Shown here: piece by piece, positions 35,957 through 44,765 of the stretch
Position numbering within the stretch: position 1 is the stretch's first letter
Layout: each line of letters opens with the position of its first letter
Origin: Gramella sp. KN1008
GTDB lineage: Bacteria; Bacteroidota; Bacteroidia; Flavobacteriales; Flavobacteriaceae
Assembly (NCBI RefSeq): GCF_004332155.1
Contig: NZ_SJDV01000001.1
Span: forward strand, 1-64,000
Direction: 5' to 3'
DNA: 64,000 bases
Notes under the pieces: generated by a model
Database searches by the model: none
What the model was told of the DNA's origin: nothing
Seen by the model: the letters and a program-made list of their open reading frames with translations, nothing else
Translations under genes and position numbers: made by a program

Positions 35957-36721
35957 ATGACCATTATTTCCTATAACGTTAACGGTATTCGTGCCGCCAT
36001 ACGTAAAGGTTTTTTAGACTGGCTTCAGCAGGCTAATCCAGATATAGTATGTATTCAGGAGATCAAGGCTCATCCCGAGCAACTGGACCTTGAAGAATTT
36101 GAGAAAGCGGGTTATCCGTATCATTACTGGCATCCGGCTCAGAAAAAGGGATATTCCGGTGTAGCTATCCTTAGCAAACACGAACCTAAAAATGTGGAAT
36201 ATGGCACCGGCATCGATTATATGGACCATGAAGGGCGTAATATTCGTGCCGATTTTGAAGATTTTTCGGTAATGAGTCTGTACCTGCCTTCCGGTACAAA
36301 TATCAAACGCCTGGAGCATAAGTTCATGTTCATGGACGATTTTCAGGAATATATTGATGAATTGAAGCAGGAAATTCCCAATCTCATCATCTGTGGTGAT
36401 TACAATATTTGTCATGAAGCAATAGATATTCACGACCCGGTAAGACTCAAGAATGTATCCGGTTTCCTGCCCGAAGAAAGAGCCTGGATAGACGGTTTCA
36501 TGAAAAATAGTGGCTTCATTGATTCTTTCAGGCACTTCAACGATGAACCGCATCAATATTCCTGGTGGAGTTATCGTGCAAACGCAAGAAATAATAATAA
36601 AGGCTGGAGAATAGATTATAATCTGGTGGCCGATTCGATGAAAGATCGTCTTAAAAGAGCGGTTATCTTACCAGAAGCATACCATAGTGATCATTGTCCC
36701 GTTCTAGTAGAAATCGAATAA
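35957..36721 (+). CDS. xth: Exodeoxyribonuclease III / AP endonuclease
   Basis: Cleaves DNA at abasic sites in base excision repair. The 254-residue protein has N7 (SYNVNG), E35 (CIQEIK), D148 and N150 (GDYNICH) and D245-H246 (SDHCPV), the metal and catalytic residues of the ExoIII family. It is full length. The OmpA-like lipoprotein gene follows 9 bases later on the same strand. Confidence 0.95.
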   Translation: MTIISYNVNGIRAAIRKGFLDWLQQANPDIVCIQEIKAHPEQLDLEEFEKAGYPYHYWHPAQKKGYSGVAILSKHEPKNVEYGTGIDYMDHEGRNIRADFEDFSVMSLYLPSGTNIKRLEHKFMFMDDFQEYIDELKQEIPNLIICGDYNICHEAIDIHDPVRLKNVSGFLPEERAWIDGFMKNSGFIDSFRHFNDEPHQYSWWSYRANARNNNKGWRIDYNLVADSMKDRLKRAVILPEAYHSDHCPVLVEIE

Positions 36722-36730
36722 ATCATTATT

Positions 36731-37693
36731 ATGAAAATAAAAGCATTATTTTTTTTAGCAGGCTTGTTAGTACTGAATTCCTGTGTTTCGGCCAAGAAAT
36801 ATGATGAGCTGGAGAGCAGAAATGCGGCTTTACAACGCGATAACCGTGAAATGAGTAGTGAGCTTGAAGAATTCAGGCGTACAGACGAGGAACTTAAAAA
36901 GGAACTTTCCGGTCTTCGTACCGATTACGAGACCATCACTACAGAGCGTAATGATCTTATGCAAAAGCTGAATACGCTCAGAAATAACTATGAGAGTCTT
37001 GAAGAATCTTATGATGCCCTGGAGCAGAACAGTTCTGCTGCAATAGCCGAAAATTCAAGACAGAACAGGGAACTATTAGCCCAATTGGATGAGAAGGAAG
37101 CAGCTCTGATACAGGAAAAGAACAGGCTGGAAAAGCTCGAAAAGGATCTTGCTGTGAGGTCACAAAGAATAGATGAACTGGAAAGTGTGATCGCAGCGAA
37201 AGATGCCAAAATGAATGCGCTCAGGGAAGCCGTTTCCAATGCACTTACCAATTTTGAAGGCAAAGGTCTTAGTGTGGAGCAGCGAGATGGGAAGGTGTAT
37301 GTTTCTATGGAAAATAAACTACTGTTCGATTCAGGTAGCTGGGCAGTTAATTCTGAAGGAAGAAAGGCCGTTCAGCAACTTGGATCTGTGCTTGCCCAAA
37401 ATCCTGATATTGCTGTGTTGATAGAAGGTCATACCGATAATGTTCCTTACGGCGGAAGCGGTCAGCTAAAGGATAACTGGGACCTTTCCACCAAAAGAGC
37501 GACTGCAATCGTACAGATATTGAGAGAAAATTCGAATATAGATCCACAGAATCTAACAGCTGCCGGAAGGGGTGAATATGCTCCTGTGGCTTCCAATGAT
37601 TCTGAAACAGGAAGAGCGAAAAACAGAAGAATCGAAGTTATTCTTACTCCCAAATTGGATGAGATAACAAGGGTTCTAAATGAAATTGAATAA
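36731..37693 (+). CDS. OmpA-family lipoprotein with coiled coil
   Basis: A 320-residue lipoprotein: lipobox LNSC with Cys18, a long coiled coil (about 22-165) and a C-terminal OmpA peptidoglycan-binding domain (about 185-310), with LLFDSGSW, EGHTDNVPY, DLSTKRA and GRAKNRRIEV. It probably links the outer membrane to peptidoglycan; the coiled coil may set the distance. It forms a cluster with xth upstream and the aldo-keto reductase three bases downstream. Confidence 0.9.
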   Translation: MKIKALFFLAGLLVLNSCVSAKKYDELESRNAALQRDNREMSSELEEFRRTDEELKKELSGLRTDYETITTERNDLMQKLNTLRNNYESLEESYDALEQNSSAAIAENSRQNRELLAQLDEKEAALIQEKNRLEKLEKDLAVRSQRIDELESVIAAKDAKMNALREAVSNALTNFEGKGLSVEQRDGKVYVSMENKLLFDSGSWAVNSEGRKAVQQLGSVLAQNPDIAVLIEGHTDNVPYGGSGQLKDNWDLSTKRATAIVQILRENSNIDPQNLTAAGRGEYAPVASNDSETGRAKNRRIEVILTPKLDEITRVLNEIE

Positions 37694-37696
37694 TTG

Positions 37697-38731
37697 ATGA
37701 AGTATACAAAACTGCCGAACACAGATCTTGAAGTAAGTAAAATATGCCTGGGCTCAATGACCTGGGGACAGCAAAATACAGAATCAGAAGGCCATGAACA
37801 GATAGAATATGCCCTGGATAGAGGGGTGAATTTTATAGATACGGCCGAAATGTATAGCGTACCGGCCAGACCGGAAACCCAGGGTAGTACCGAAAAGATC
37901 ATTGGAAGCTGGTTAAAAAAGACCGGCAGGAGGGACGAGGTGGTGATCGCTTCCAAGGTAGCCGGTCCTGCAGAAATGGTTTCTCATATTAGACCTGATC
38001 TTGGGTTCCATAAAAAGGCAATTGAAGATGCTATCCATAATAGTCTTGAAAGATTACAAACAGATTATATAGACCTTTACCAGCTTCACTGGCCGGAGAG
38101 GAATACGAACTATTTCGGGCAGCTTGGATATGAACATGATCATGATGAGGAATGGGAGGATAACTTTAAGGAAGTGCTTGAAAATCTGAAACAGTTCATT
38201 CAGCAGGGGAAAATAGGATATATTGGCCTTTCCAATGAAACTCCTTTCGGACTCATGCGTTTTCTGGAAGAGAGTAAGAATGATCTGCCCAGAGTGGTTA
38301 GTGTTCAGAATCCTTATAATCTTTTGAATCGTAAAGATGAGATTGGTCTCACGGAAGTATGTCTTCGGGAAAAGGTTGGTCTTCTGCCATATTCACCTTT
38401 GGGTATGGGAACGCTTACCGGGAAACATCTTGATGGAATCCAGAAAAACAGCAGGTTGGATCTTTTTCCTCAGTACCAGAGATATTCTAATGAAGAAGCG
38501 TTGGAAGCAACCCGGAGATACAAAAAGTTGGCAGATAAACATGGTTTGAGCTTAACCCATCTTGCCCTGGCATTTGTGAATCAGCAAGCATTTGTAAGCA
38601 GCAATATTATTGGTGCTACCACTATGGATCAGCTAAAGGAGAATATAGACAGTATTAACGTGGAACTTTCAGAAGAGATCCTTAAGGAGATCGATGAGAT
38701 CCACAATTCGATCCCAAACCCTGCTCCTTAG
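37697..38731 (+). CDS. NADP(H)-dependent aldo-keto reductase (Tas-like)
   Basis: A 344-residue reductase with the tetrad D48 (FIDTA), Y53 (EMYSV), K87 (ASKVAG) and H131 (QLHWP). The length and the EMYSVPARPETQGSTE loop fit the Tas/YajO branch of AKRs. The physiological substrate is unknown. I chose the ATG at 37697, three bases after the OmpA stop; a TTG just before it would add one residue. Its end overlaps the convergent M23 gene by four bases. Confidence 0.88.
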   Translation: MKYTKLPNTDLEVSKICLGSMTWGQQNTESEGHEQIEYALDRGVNFIDTAEMYSVPARPETQGSTEKIIGSWLKKTGRRDEVVIASKVAGPAEMVSHIRPDLGFHKKAIEDAIHNSLERLQTDYIDLYQLHWPERNTNYFGQLGYEHDHDEEWEDNFKEVLENLKQFIQQGKIGYIGLSNETPFGLMRFLEESKNDLPRVVSVQNPYNLLNRKDEIGLTEVCLREKVGLLPYSPLGMGTLTGKHLDGIQKNSRLDLFPQYQRYSNEEALEATRRYKKLADKHGLSLTHLALAFVNQQAFVSSNIIGATTMDQLKENIDSINVELSEEILKEIDEIHNSIPNPAP

Positions 38732-39864
38732 TAAGCTGATCTTACCAGGCTCTCGTGAATAAACATGGAACGGTCCAGGCTGTCTCTTACATGAAACCAG
38801 TCGGCCGTTTTTCCCTGTACCTGTAAAAGTTCACCAAATTTTCCGGTTTTTAGTATTTCGGAATTACTGGAAGCAGGTTTATTCCGGAAATTGGCCTTTT
38901 GAGAATTTACTATTAACCGGGATGCAAATTCAGGGTCTGTTTCCGTAGTTTTTTCTAGCTCTTCGGTCTGATATACAAAACCTAAGGGATCAAGTGCTCC
39001 GTATCTTCTTTTGTAAATTCCGAAATGTAAATGCGGAGGGGTGGTTCTCGCATTTCCGGTGTTACCAACAAAACCTAGAGTGTCCCCGGCCTGTACCCTT
39101 TTTAAATCCGGTTTTATGCTGTCAAGGTGGGCATAATACAAAGAGAGCCTTCTTTTACTGTCTCTTAGCCAGACTTGTTTTCCTCCAAGTCCCTTTTCAC
39201 CGGTAAACCCCACTCTGCCAGAAGTCGCAGCGATTACGGGAGTACCTCTCTCAGCAAAAATATCGATACCCTGGTGATTCCTTCTTCCGCCATCACGTAT
39301 ATCACCCCAGTAACTGCCGATATCGGAATTACTGCCATTGACCACCGGAAACATATAGGCGGGAGTTTTCTGTATCTGAATATTAAAACCTGTATGAGCT
39401 TCAATTTCGGGCTGCAGTATAAGTTTATATAGCCCTTTTTCCTCTATTTCAAATTTCAGGTATTTCTGTTCTGCTTCGCCGGAGGCAATTTCCTCAAATT
39501 CATTGGTAGCCCCGGGGATCTTTTTATAAAGGGAAGAAAAGATTAACGTGGAATTACTATCTGTTTTCATAGTGGCTTCCACTACCTCGCCGGGCATGAG
39601 GTAGGTTTCATAAGAATAGATATTAAAACTCCTGGGTTTTAGTTCTCCGCTTTCGGAATAAGGTAATTCTATTTCTATGCTGTCCTGAAGCGCCTTTTCA
39701 ACTCTCGCTTCCCAGATCTGGAAGATCTCATCTGAAATATTCTGCTCCTTTTGATACTTTTCTTTTTCCGAAAGACCTTTAATAAGATCTTCTGCCTTCT
39801 CAAGCTGTGAGCAGGAAAGGATAAAAAAACTGAAAAAGAAGCAAATTAGCCTGGTTGATCGCAT
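38728..39864 (-). CDS. M23 peptidase lipoprotein with SH3 domain
   Basis: A 378-residue lipoprotein (lipobox ILSC, Cys18) with an M23/LytM zinc peptidase domain (HQGIDIFAERGTP for the HxxxD pair, then HLHFG near residue 285) and a C-terminal SH3b-like domain (about 315-378). It is predicted to act on peptidoglycan cross-links or to activate an amidase. The catalytic residues look complete. Confidence 0.88.
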   Translation of the reverse strand: MRSTRLICFFFSFFILSCSQLEKAEDLIKGLSEKEKYQKEQNISDEIFQIWEARVEKALQDSIEIELPYSESGELKPRSFNIYSYETYLMPGEVVEATMKTDSNSTLIFSSLYKKIPGATNEFEEIASGEAEQKYLKFEIEEKGLYKLILQPEIEAHTGFNIQIQKTPAYMFPVVNGSNSDIGSYWGDIRDGGRRNHQGIDIFAERGTPVIAATSGRVGFTGEKGLGGKQVWLRDSKRRLSLYYAHLDSIKPDLKRVQAGDTLGFVGNTGNARTTPPHLHFGIYKRRYGALDPLGFVYQTEELEKTTETDPEFASRLIVNSQKANFRNKPASSNSEILKTGKFGELLQVQGKTADWFHVRDSLDRSMFIHESLVRSAY

Positions 39865-39908
39865 ACAAGTCTCAAATTGAGATAAATATACGCAGCAATT
39901 ATGCCATT

Positions 39909-41273
39909 TTACCCAAAAAGATGGCTTACCACATCTTCGATTTTGGCTACGCGTATGATGCGGATTTGAAAATTATTTTTGGGGATTTTGCTTTGGTTGG
40001 AAACCATGATCGAGGCAAAGCCTAATTTTTCAGCCTCCAGGATACGTTGCTCCACACGGGTTACCGGTCTTATCTCTCCTGCGAGACCAACTTCGGCAGC
40101 GAAACAGGTGTCTTTTTCCAGAGAAATATCTTCATTAGAAGAAAGAATCGCTGCGATCACGGCTAGATCTATTGCCGGGTCGTCTACTGTGATCCCCCCC
40201 GTCACATTTAGAAAGACATCTTTGGCTCCAAGCCTGAAACCTGCTCTTTTCTCCAGCACGGCTAAAAGCATGTTCAGTCTTTTGGCGTTATAACCGGTGG
40301 TGGATCGCTGGGGTGTTCCATACACCGCTGTACTTACAAGTGCCTGGATCTCGATCATCAGGGGGCGCATTCCCTCCAGAGTTGAAGCTATGGCAGTACC
40401 ACTCAGGTCTTCTTCATTCTTGGAGATAAGAATTTCTGAAGGATTCGTAACTTCCCTTAATCCGCTGCCCTGCATCTCGTAGATCCCAAGTTCATGGGTG
40501 GAACCAAACCTGTTCTTATGAGCTCTGAGTATACGATAAACATGGTTCCTGTCTCCCTCAAACTGAAGTACGGTGTCCACCATATGTTCCAGTACTTTTG
40601 GTCCGGCAATGCTTCCTTCTTTAGTTATATGGCCTATCAGCAGGACAGGAGTATTACTCTCCTTGGCAAATTTTATGAGTTCTGCGGTGCATTCTCTGAT
40701 TTGAGAAATACTACCCGGGGAACTTTCTATATAATCGCTATGAAGGGTCTGGATGGAGTCGATAATCACTACTTCCGGTTCCACTTCTTCTACCTGTCGG
40801 AAAATATTCTGGGTCTTTGTTTCGGTAAGGATAAAACAGTTAGCGGGATTGGGATTTATCCTTTCTGCCCGCATTTTTATCTGTTGCTGACTTTCTTCTC
40901 CCGAGACGTACAGAACTCGATATTTCAGCCCCAGGGAGATCTGAAGCAGCAGAGTACTTTTTCCAATTCCCGGCTCTCCTCCAAGTAAGGTCAAAGATCC
41001 GGGGACAAGGCCTCCTCCCAGTACCCTGTCCAGTTCATTATTACCGGTATTCATCCGGTTCTGTGGGCCGTTTTCTATTTCGGCAATAAGGAGCGGTTTT
41101 GATGCCTTTTTAGCCTCCTTTTTTGCAGAGGTCTTCCAGTCTTTTGGATAGGCTTTCTGAATAAGTTCCTCCACAATCGTATTCCAGTCGCCACAGGAAT
41201 TACATTTTCCCTGCCATTTGGAATATTGTGCGCCGCATTTCTGACAATAAAAAGTGGTCTTGACCTTAGCCAT
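39909..41273 (-). CDS. radA: DNA repair protein RadA
   Basis: A RecA-related branch-migration helicase used in recombination. The 454 residues show the four-Cys zinc finger (C10, C13, C24, C27), Walker A GGEPGIGKST (98-107), the RadA-specific KNRFGS (253-258) and a Lon-like C-terminal domain. It is the last or penultimate gene of a minus-strand run from panC, 20 bases after the esterase-like gene. Confidence 0.96.
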   Translation of the reverse strand: MAKVKTTFYCQKCGAQYSKWQGKCNSCGDWNTIVEELIQKAYPKDWKTSAKKEAKKASKPLLIAEIENGPQNRMNTGNNELDRVLGGGLVPGSLTLLGGEPGIGKSTLLLQISLGLKYRVLYVSGEESQQQIKMRAERINPNPANCFILTETKTQNIFRQVEEVEPEVVIIDSIQTLHSDYIESSPGSISQIRECTAELIKFAKESNTPVLLIGHITKEGSIAGPKVLEHMVDTVLQFEGDRNHVYRILRAHKNRFGSTHELGIYEMQGSGLREVTNPSEILISKNEEDLSGTAIASTLEGMRPLMIEIQALVSTAVYGTPQRSTTGYNAKRLNMLLAVLEKRAGFRLGAKDVFLNVTGGITVDDPAIDLAVIAAILSSNEDISLEKDTCFAAEVGLAGEIRPVTRVEQRILEAEKLGFASIMVSNQSKIPKNNFQIRIIRVAKIEDVVSHLFG

Positions 41274-41293
41274 ACTAGCTTTTCAATTTTATG

Positions 41294-42439
41294 CTAATAA
41301 CCGAAATCTTTTTTAATCGCTTCGGCTTTTTCAAGCATAAAATCTGTATTCAGAAATGCAATGTTCTGCTGGCCGTATGCATTCTGATAGATGCGCATGG
41401 CACGTTTGGGATTTCCGGTTTCCTCCTCATAGCGCGCTTCAAAGAAAGTGCCTAGCATAGTGCCGGGATGATGATCATTAGCCATTTTATAAAGAGGCTT
41501 ATATTCCTCCCAGTTCCTGGTCTTCTCAATGGCATTATAAACCGCTAGGAAATCATTAACGCTTATCTGTCGCTCAATGCCGTACAATTCTTTTATGGAA
41601 TTGTACTTCTCAGCAAGATATTCTGAAGGTGAAACCGAAGTCTGAAGCAGGATCTCGTTATAGTCCTTTCTGGAAATAGGACTATAGATGCTGAACATGC
41701 TCTCAATGGCAGAGGGAATGGCCTTACCCACTAAAGAATAATGTGTAGCGTCCGGGAAATTGTCGAATTTGTAATCAACATTTTCGTTCTGGAGATTCTT
41801 TAACTGGTTATCAAGTCCCAGGATCCCCTCCTTTAAAGCGGGAATATCGTCGCTTGCGGTAGCCAGGTAGAACCACTTCCTGCTTTCGGCAGTGTTCAGA
41901 GCCGTGACAATCCTGTTAGCCATTTCAGGAGCGAAATCCGGACTAAGATTGATGTAACCCTGGAAAATGGGGTTGGGTTTTAACAGGTAATAATTGATAA
42001 AATTAGAGGTGAAGTCGTGGCCTACTATAATTCTGAAATTCGCGGTTCGATACTTCTGATCCATCTGGGCCAGTAATTCCATCCCAAGGAATTCGAAGAA
42101 CTTAGCACCTTTTTCAACAGGCAGGAAATTGTTTTCTGCATAGGCGGTGTCATCTATTCTTACTCCGTCCTGGTTAATTCCCACCACGATCATTTCGGGC
42201 ACTTCGTCCCAGTATGAATAATAATCTATCATTCCGGCCACCGGTTCAAACAAATAATCACCGTCCAGCACCACCACAACAGGGTATCTCTTTTCGGTGT
42301 TCTCATCATAATTTCGCGGAAGCTGAATTTTGATCTGTCTGGTCTCTCCGAGTTTTTCTGAAGAAATACTCTCGTACTTGATCTGTGCGTAGGTTAATAA
42401 CGGCAATAATATTGCCATTAGAGGTAATAATCTTTTCAT
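41294..42439 (-). CDS. Esterase-fold protein with Asp at the nucleophile position
   Basis: A 381-residue exported protein (signal peptide to about residue 19, TYAQ) with the enterochelin-esterase/esterase-D fold: RYPVVVVLDGDYLF and the elbow IIVGHDFTS. Relatives have G-H-S-x-G here; this protein has G140-H141-D142-F-T. The probable catalytic His (H233, DATHYSLVG) is kept. It may be catalytically dead, a binding protein, or use Asp as nucleophile, as dehalogenases and epoxide hydrolases do. The C-terminal 100 residues are helical and TPR-like. It sits between radA and the lysylphosphatidylglycerol-synthase-like gene. Confidence 0.8.
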   Translation of the reverse strand: MKRLLPLMAILLPLLTYAQIKYESISSEKLGETRQIKIQLPRNYDENTEKRYPVVVVLDGDYLFEPVAGMIDYYSYWDEVPEMIVVGINQDGVRIDDTAYAENNFLPVEKGAKFFEFLGMELLAQMDQKYRTANFRIIVGHDFTSNFINYYLLKPNPIFQGYINLSPDFAPEMANRIVTALNTAESRKWFYLATASDDIPALKEGILGLDNQLKNLQNENVDYKFDNFPDATHYSLVGKAIPSAIESMFSIYSPISRKDYNEILLQTSVSPSEYLAEKYNSIKELYGIERQISVNDFLAVYNAIEKTRNWEEYKPLYKMANDHHPGTMLGTFFEARYEEETGNPKRAMRIYQNAYGQQNIAFLNTDFMLEKAEAIKKDFGY

Positions 42440-42473
42440 AGGTGTAGTATTGATTCGGACCTACAATATATAA

Positions 42474-43439
42474 TTATTTCCTATTGTTTAAAAGGGGAAG
42501 GAAAATAAAGGACAAAGCTCCAAATAGCAGTACCACAGCGGTTTGAGTGGCCCATGAGATCCATCCGAAGGCTTCGGCTCCATGTTTCTCTACCCCGAAA
42601 AACATCAATACACCGCCTACGGCAAGCGGATAAACTCCAATTCCTCCATTTGTGGCCGAAACCGCAAATGAGCCTACTACAAATGCTGCCATGATTGTTT
42701 GTAATGAGGTATCTATGGTTTCAGGGATACTCAGTTTTATTACGAAGAACATGATCAAATAGGCGGTCCAGATAAAAATAGTATGGAAGATAAAAGCCCA
42801 TTTCTGCTTCATCTTTAAGATACTCTTCATCCCTTCCAGTAGCCCCTTTGCCAGCTTTTTTAGTTTTTTAAAGGGTAACCAGCTGGAAGTTCTCACAAGG
42901 TTCAATCCAAGGATAATGATACCTACCAGGCCTATGAAAATGAAAAAAGTATAAAGGGGGTTGATGTTTTGATCTTTCAGATAGGCCAGCAGATCATCTG
43001 TTTGGAACAAAAGAGCGCTTCCCACAATAAGCATTAAGATCAACAGGTCTGCAACTCTTTCGGATATAATAGTTCCGAATCCTTTCTCAAACGGGACGTC
43101 TTCATAGGTAGACATGGTAACGGCTCGTAACACCTCCCCGGATCTTGGAATTCCGAAGTTAGCCAGATAAGCGGCCATAACGGCCATAAACCTATTAGCA
43201 AACGAGGTTTTATGGCCCATGGGCTCCAGCATGTATTTCCATCTATAGGCGCGGGACAGGTGAGAGAGTGTTCCCATGACAAAAGACACCAGGATCCAGA
43301 ATTTGTTGGCTTCCAGAATACTTTGCCATAAATTCTCTCTTTCTTCAGGAGTTGAACTTTCCAGGGAATACCAGATCAAAAAAATCCCCAATAAAAGGGG
43401 AATACTGATCTTTAATATCCTGGTTAGTTTTTTATTCAC
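42474..43439 (-). CDS. Lysylphosphatidylglycerol-synthase-like membrane protein
   Basis: A 321-residue integral membrane protein with about eight hydrophobic segments, matching the flippase-like UPF0104/LPG_synthase_TM domain (SHLSRAYRWKYML, YLANFGIPRSGEVLRA, TNGGIGVYPLAVGG). It lacks the soluble aminoacyl-transferase domain of MprF, so it may be a lipid-flipping or glycan-transfer partner rather than a synthase. It starts 5 bases after the panD stop, which implies co-transcription with panC-panD. Confidence 0.82.
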   Translation of the reverse strand: MNKKLTRILKISIPLLLGIFLIWYSLESSTPEERENLWQSILEANKFWILVSFVMGTLSHLSRAYRWKYMLEPMGHKTSFANRFMAVMAAYLANFGIPRSGEVLRAVTMSTYEDVPFEKGFGTIISERVADLLILMLIVGSALLFQTDDLLAYLKDQNINPLYTFFIFIGLVGIIILGLNLVRTSSWLPFKKLKKLAKGLLEGMKSILKMKQKWAFIFHTIFIWTAYLIMFFVIKLSIPETIDTSLQTIMAAFVVGSFAVSATNGGIGVYPLAVGGVLMFFGVEKHGAEAFGWISWATQTAVVLLFGALSFIFLPLLNNRK

Positions 43440-43444
43440 AGAAG

Positions 43445-43795
43445 CTATTTCAGTAAATTGGTTTCTTCGTCGGGAAATACCAGAGAAGGTTTAAAGTTTT
43501 TGGCTTCTTCTATTTCCATAATTCCATAGGCGATAATGATAAGCACGTCTCCTTTGGCAACTTTTCTGGCTGCGGCCCCGTTCAGGGTGATCTCACCAGA
43601 GTTTCTGGGACCTGGAATTACATAAGTTTCCAGCCTCTCCCCATTATTGTTGTTGACGATCTGAACCTTTTCTCCTTCAATAATGTTGGCGGCATCCATA
43701 AGGTCTTCGTCTATTGTAACGCTGCCAATATAATTTAAATCGGCACCTGTTACTTTTACACGATGAATTTTTGATTTTACTACGTGAACCTGCAT
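43445..43795 (-). CDS. panD: Aspartate 1-decarboxylase
   Basis: Makes beta-alanine for pantothenate and CoA. The 116-residue pro-enzyme has the self-cleavage pair G24-S25 in NYIGSVTID, which yields the pyruvoyl group; YIPGPR-like [12 protein letters not shown] and NGAAAR follow. Eight bases separate it from panC. Confidence 0.96.
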   Translation of the reverse strand: MQVHVVKSKIHRVKVTGADLNYIGSVTIDEDLMDAANIIEGEKVQIVNNNNGERLETYVIPGPRNSGEITLNGAAARKVAKGDVLIIIAYGIMEIEEAKNFKPSLVFPDEETNLLK

Positions 43796-43803
43796 GTTTT
43801 AAT

Positions 43804-44655
43804 TTAATTATCTAGGGCAATATTATCAATGAGCCTAATATCTCCGGCATAAGCGGCGATAAAAGCCCGATACTGATTTCCACTTTGTTTCCGGTTTATC
43901 TTCTTTAATGTCTGGGCATCGGCGATCTCAAAGTACTCCAGTTTTAAATAGGGGTGATCTTCAAATCGTTCCTTTACCCACTTCTCTATATATTCTGCAC
44001 TTTCTGTGCCAAATAGCCCCTGAACTTCTTTAAGGGTTTCATAGATAAAGGCAGCTTTTTCCCTGTTTTGGCTACTTAGACGTTCGTTTCTGGAAGACCT
44101 TGCAAGTCCGGAATCCTCTCTCAAAATAGGGCAGCCAACGATCTCTACGGGTAAACCGGTTTTATGGGTTAGTTTTCTAATTATTTGAAGTTGCTGAAAA
44201 TCTTTTTCTCCAAAAAAAGCCTTATGCGGAGTAATGGTCTCAAAAAGGTGTTTTACTACCGTACCCACACCGTCAAAATGTCCGCTTCGATACTTGCCTT
44301 CCATCACCGTTTCCAATCCGTCGAAATCGAAATTTTCAGAAAGTATTTCATTTCCATAGAGCTCCTGCGCCTCTGGGAAAAAGACCCAGATATTCGAAAA
44401 ACGGTCGGCCAGGAGCTGCAGATCCTGATCCGGAGTTCGGGGATATTTCTCGAGGTCTTCGGGATTGTCAAACTGTGTGGGATTAACGAAAATGCTTACT
44501 ATCACCTGATCGGTTTCCTTGATCGCATTCTCGACCAGAGAAAGATGCCCTTCGTGCAATGCACCCATGGTAGGGACCAATCCAATGCTCCGACCTTCAG
44601 ATTTCGCTTTCTGAATGGCCTTTTTGACTTCTTCTTTCTCCCTAAAAACCTGCAT
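43804..44655 (-). CDS. panC: Pantothenate synthetase (pantoate-beta-alanine ligase)
   Basis: Joins pantoate and beta-alanine with ATP. The 283 residues include PTMGALHEGH (28-37, HIGH-like), FVNPTQF, GEKDFQQLQIIR and SGLARSSRNERLS (KMSKS-like). Adjacent panD supplies its beta-alanine. The minus strand has a TAAGTTTG -7 box at 44679-44686. Confidence 0.96.
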   Translation of the reverse strand: MQVFREKEEVKKAIQKAKSEGRSIGLVPTMGALHEGHLSLVENAIKETDQVIVSIFVNPTQFDNPEDLEKYPRTPDQDLQLLADRFSNIWVFFPEAQELYGNEILSENFDFDGLETVMEGKYRSGHFDGVGTVVKHLFETITPHKAFFGEKDFQQLQIIRKLTHKTGLPVEIVGCPILREDSGLARSSRNERLSSQNREKAAFIYETLKEVQGLFGTESAEYIEKWVKERFEDHPYLKLEYFEIADAQTLKKINRKQSGNQYRAFIAAYAGDIRLIDNIALDN

Positions 44656-44678
44656 TTTATTATAAAATTAACAGCGTG

Positions 44679-44686
44679 CAAACTTA
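44679..44686 (-). promoter_or_regulatory. Candidate -7 box for the panC operon
   Basis: The minus strand reads TAAGTTTG, an exact match to TAnnTTTG, 23 nt before the panC start. ATG (one base off TTG) lies 19 nt upstream of it. Confidence 0.5.
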
Positions 44687-44717
44687 ATATATCTCTGGCA
44701 ATCTGCATAAAATTTTG

Positions 44718-44725
44718 TAATTTTG
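44718..44725 (+). promoter_or_regulatory. Candidate -7 box for the GT5-like gene
   Basis: TAATTTTG is an exact TAnnTTTG, 40 nt before the start at 44766. It is divergent from the panC box only 31 bases away, so the two promoters share one short region. Confidence 0.5.
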
Positions 44726-44765
44726 CGTGTTTTTTATTCCGAAACGCAACTAAAGCAAAGAATTT

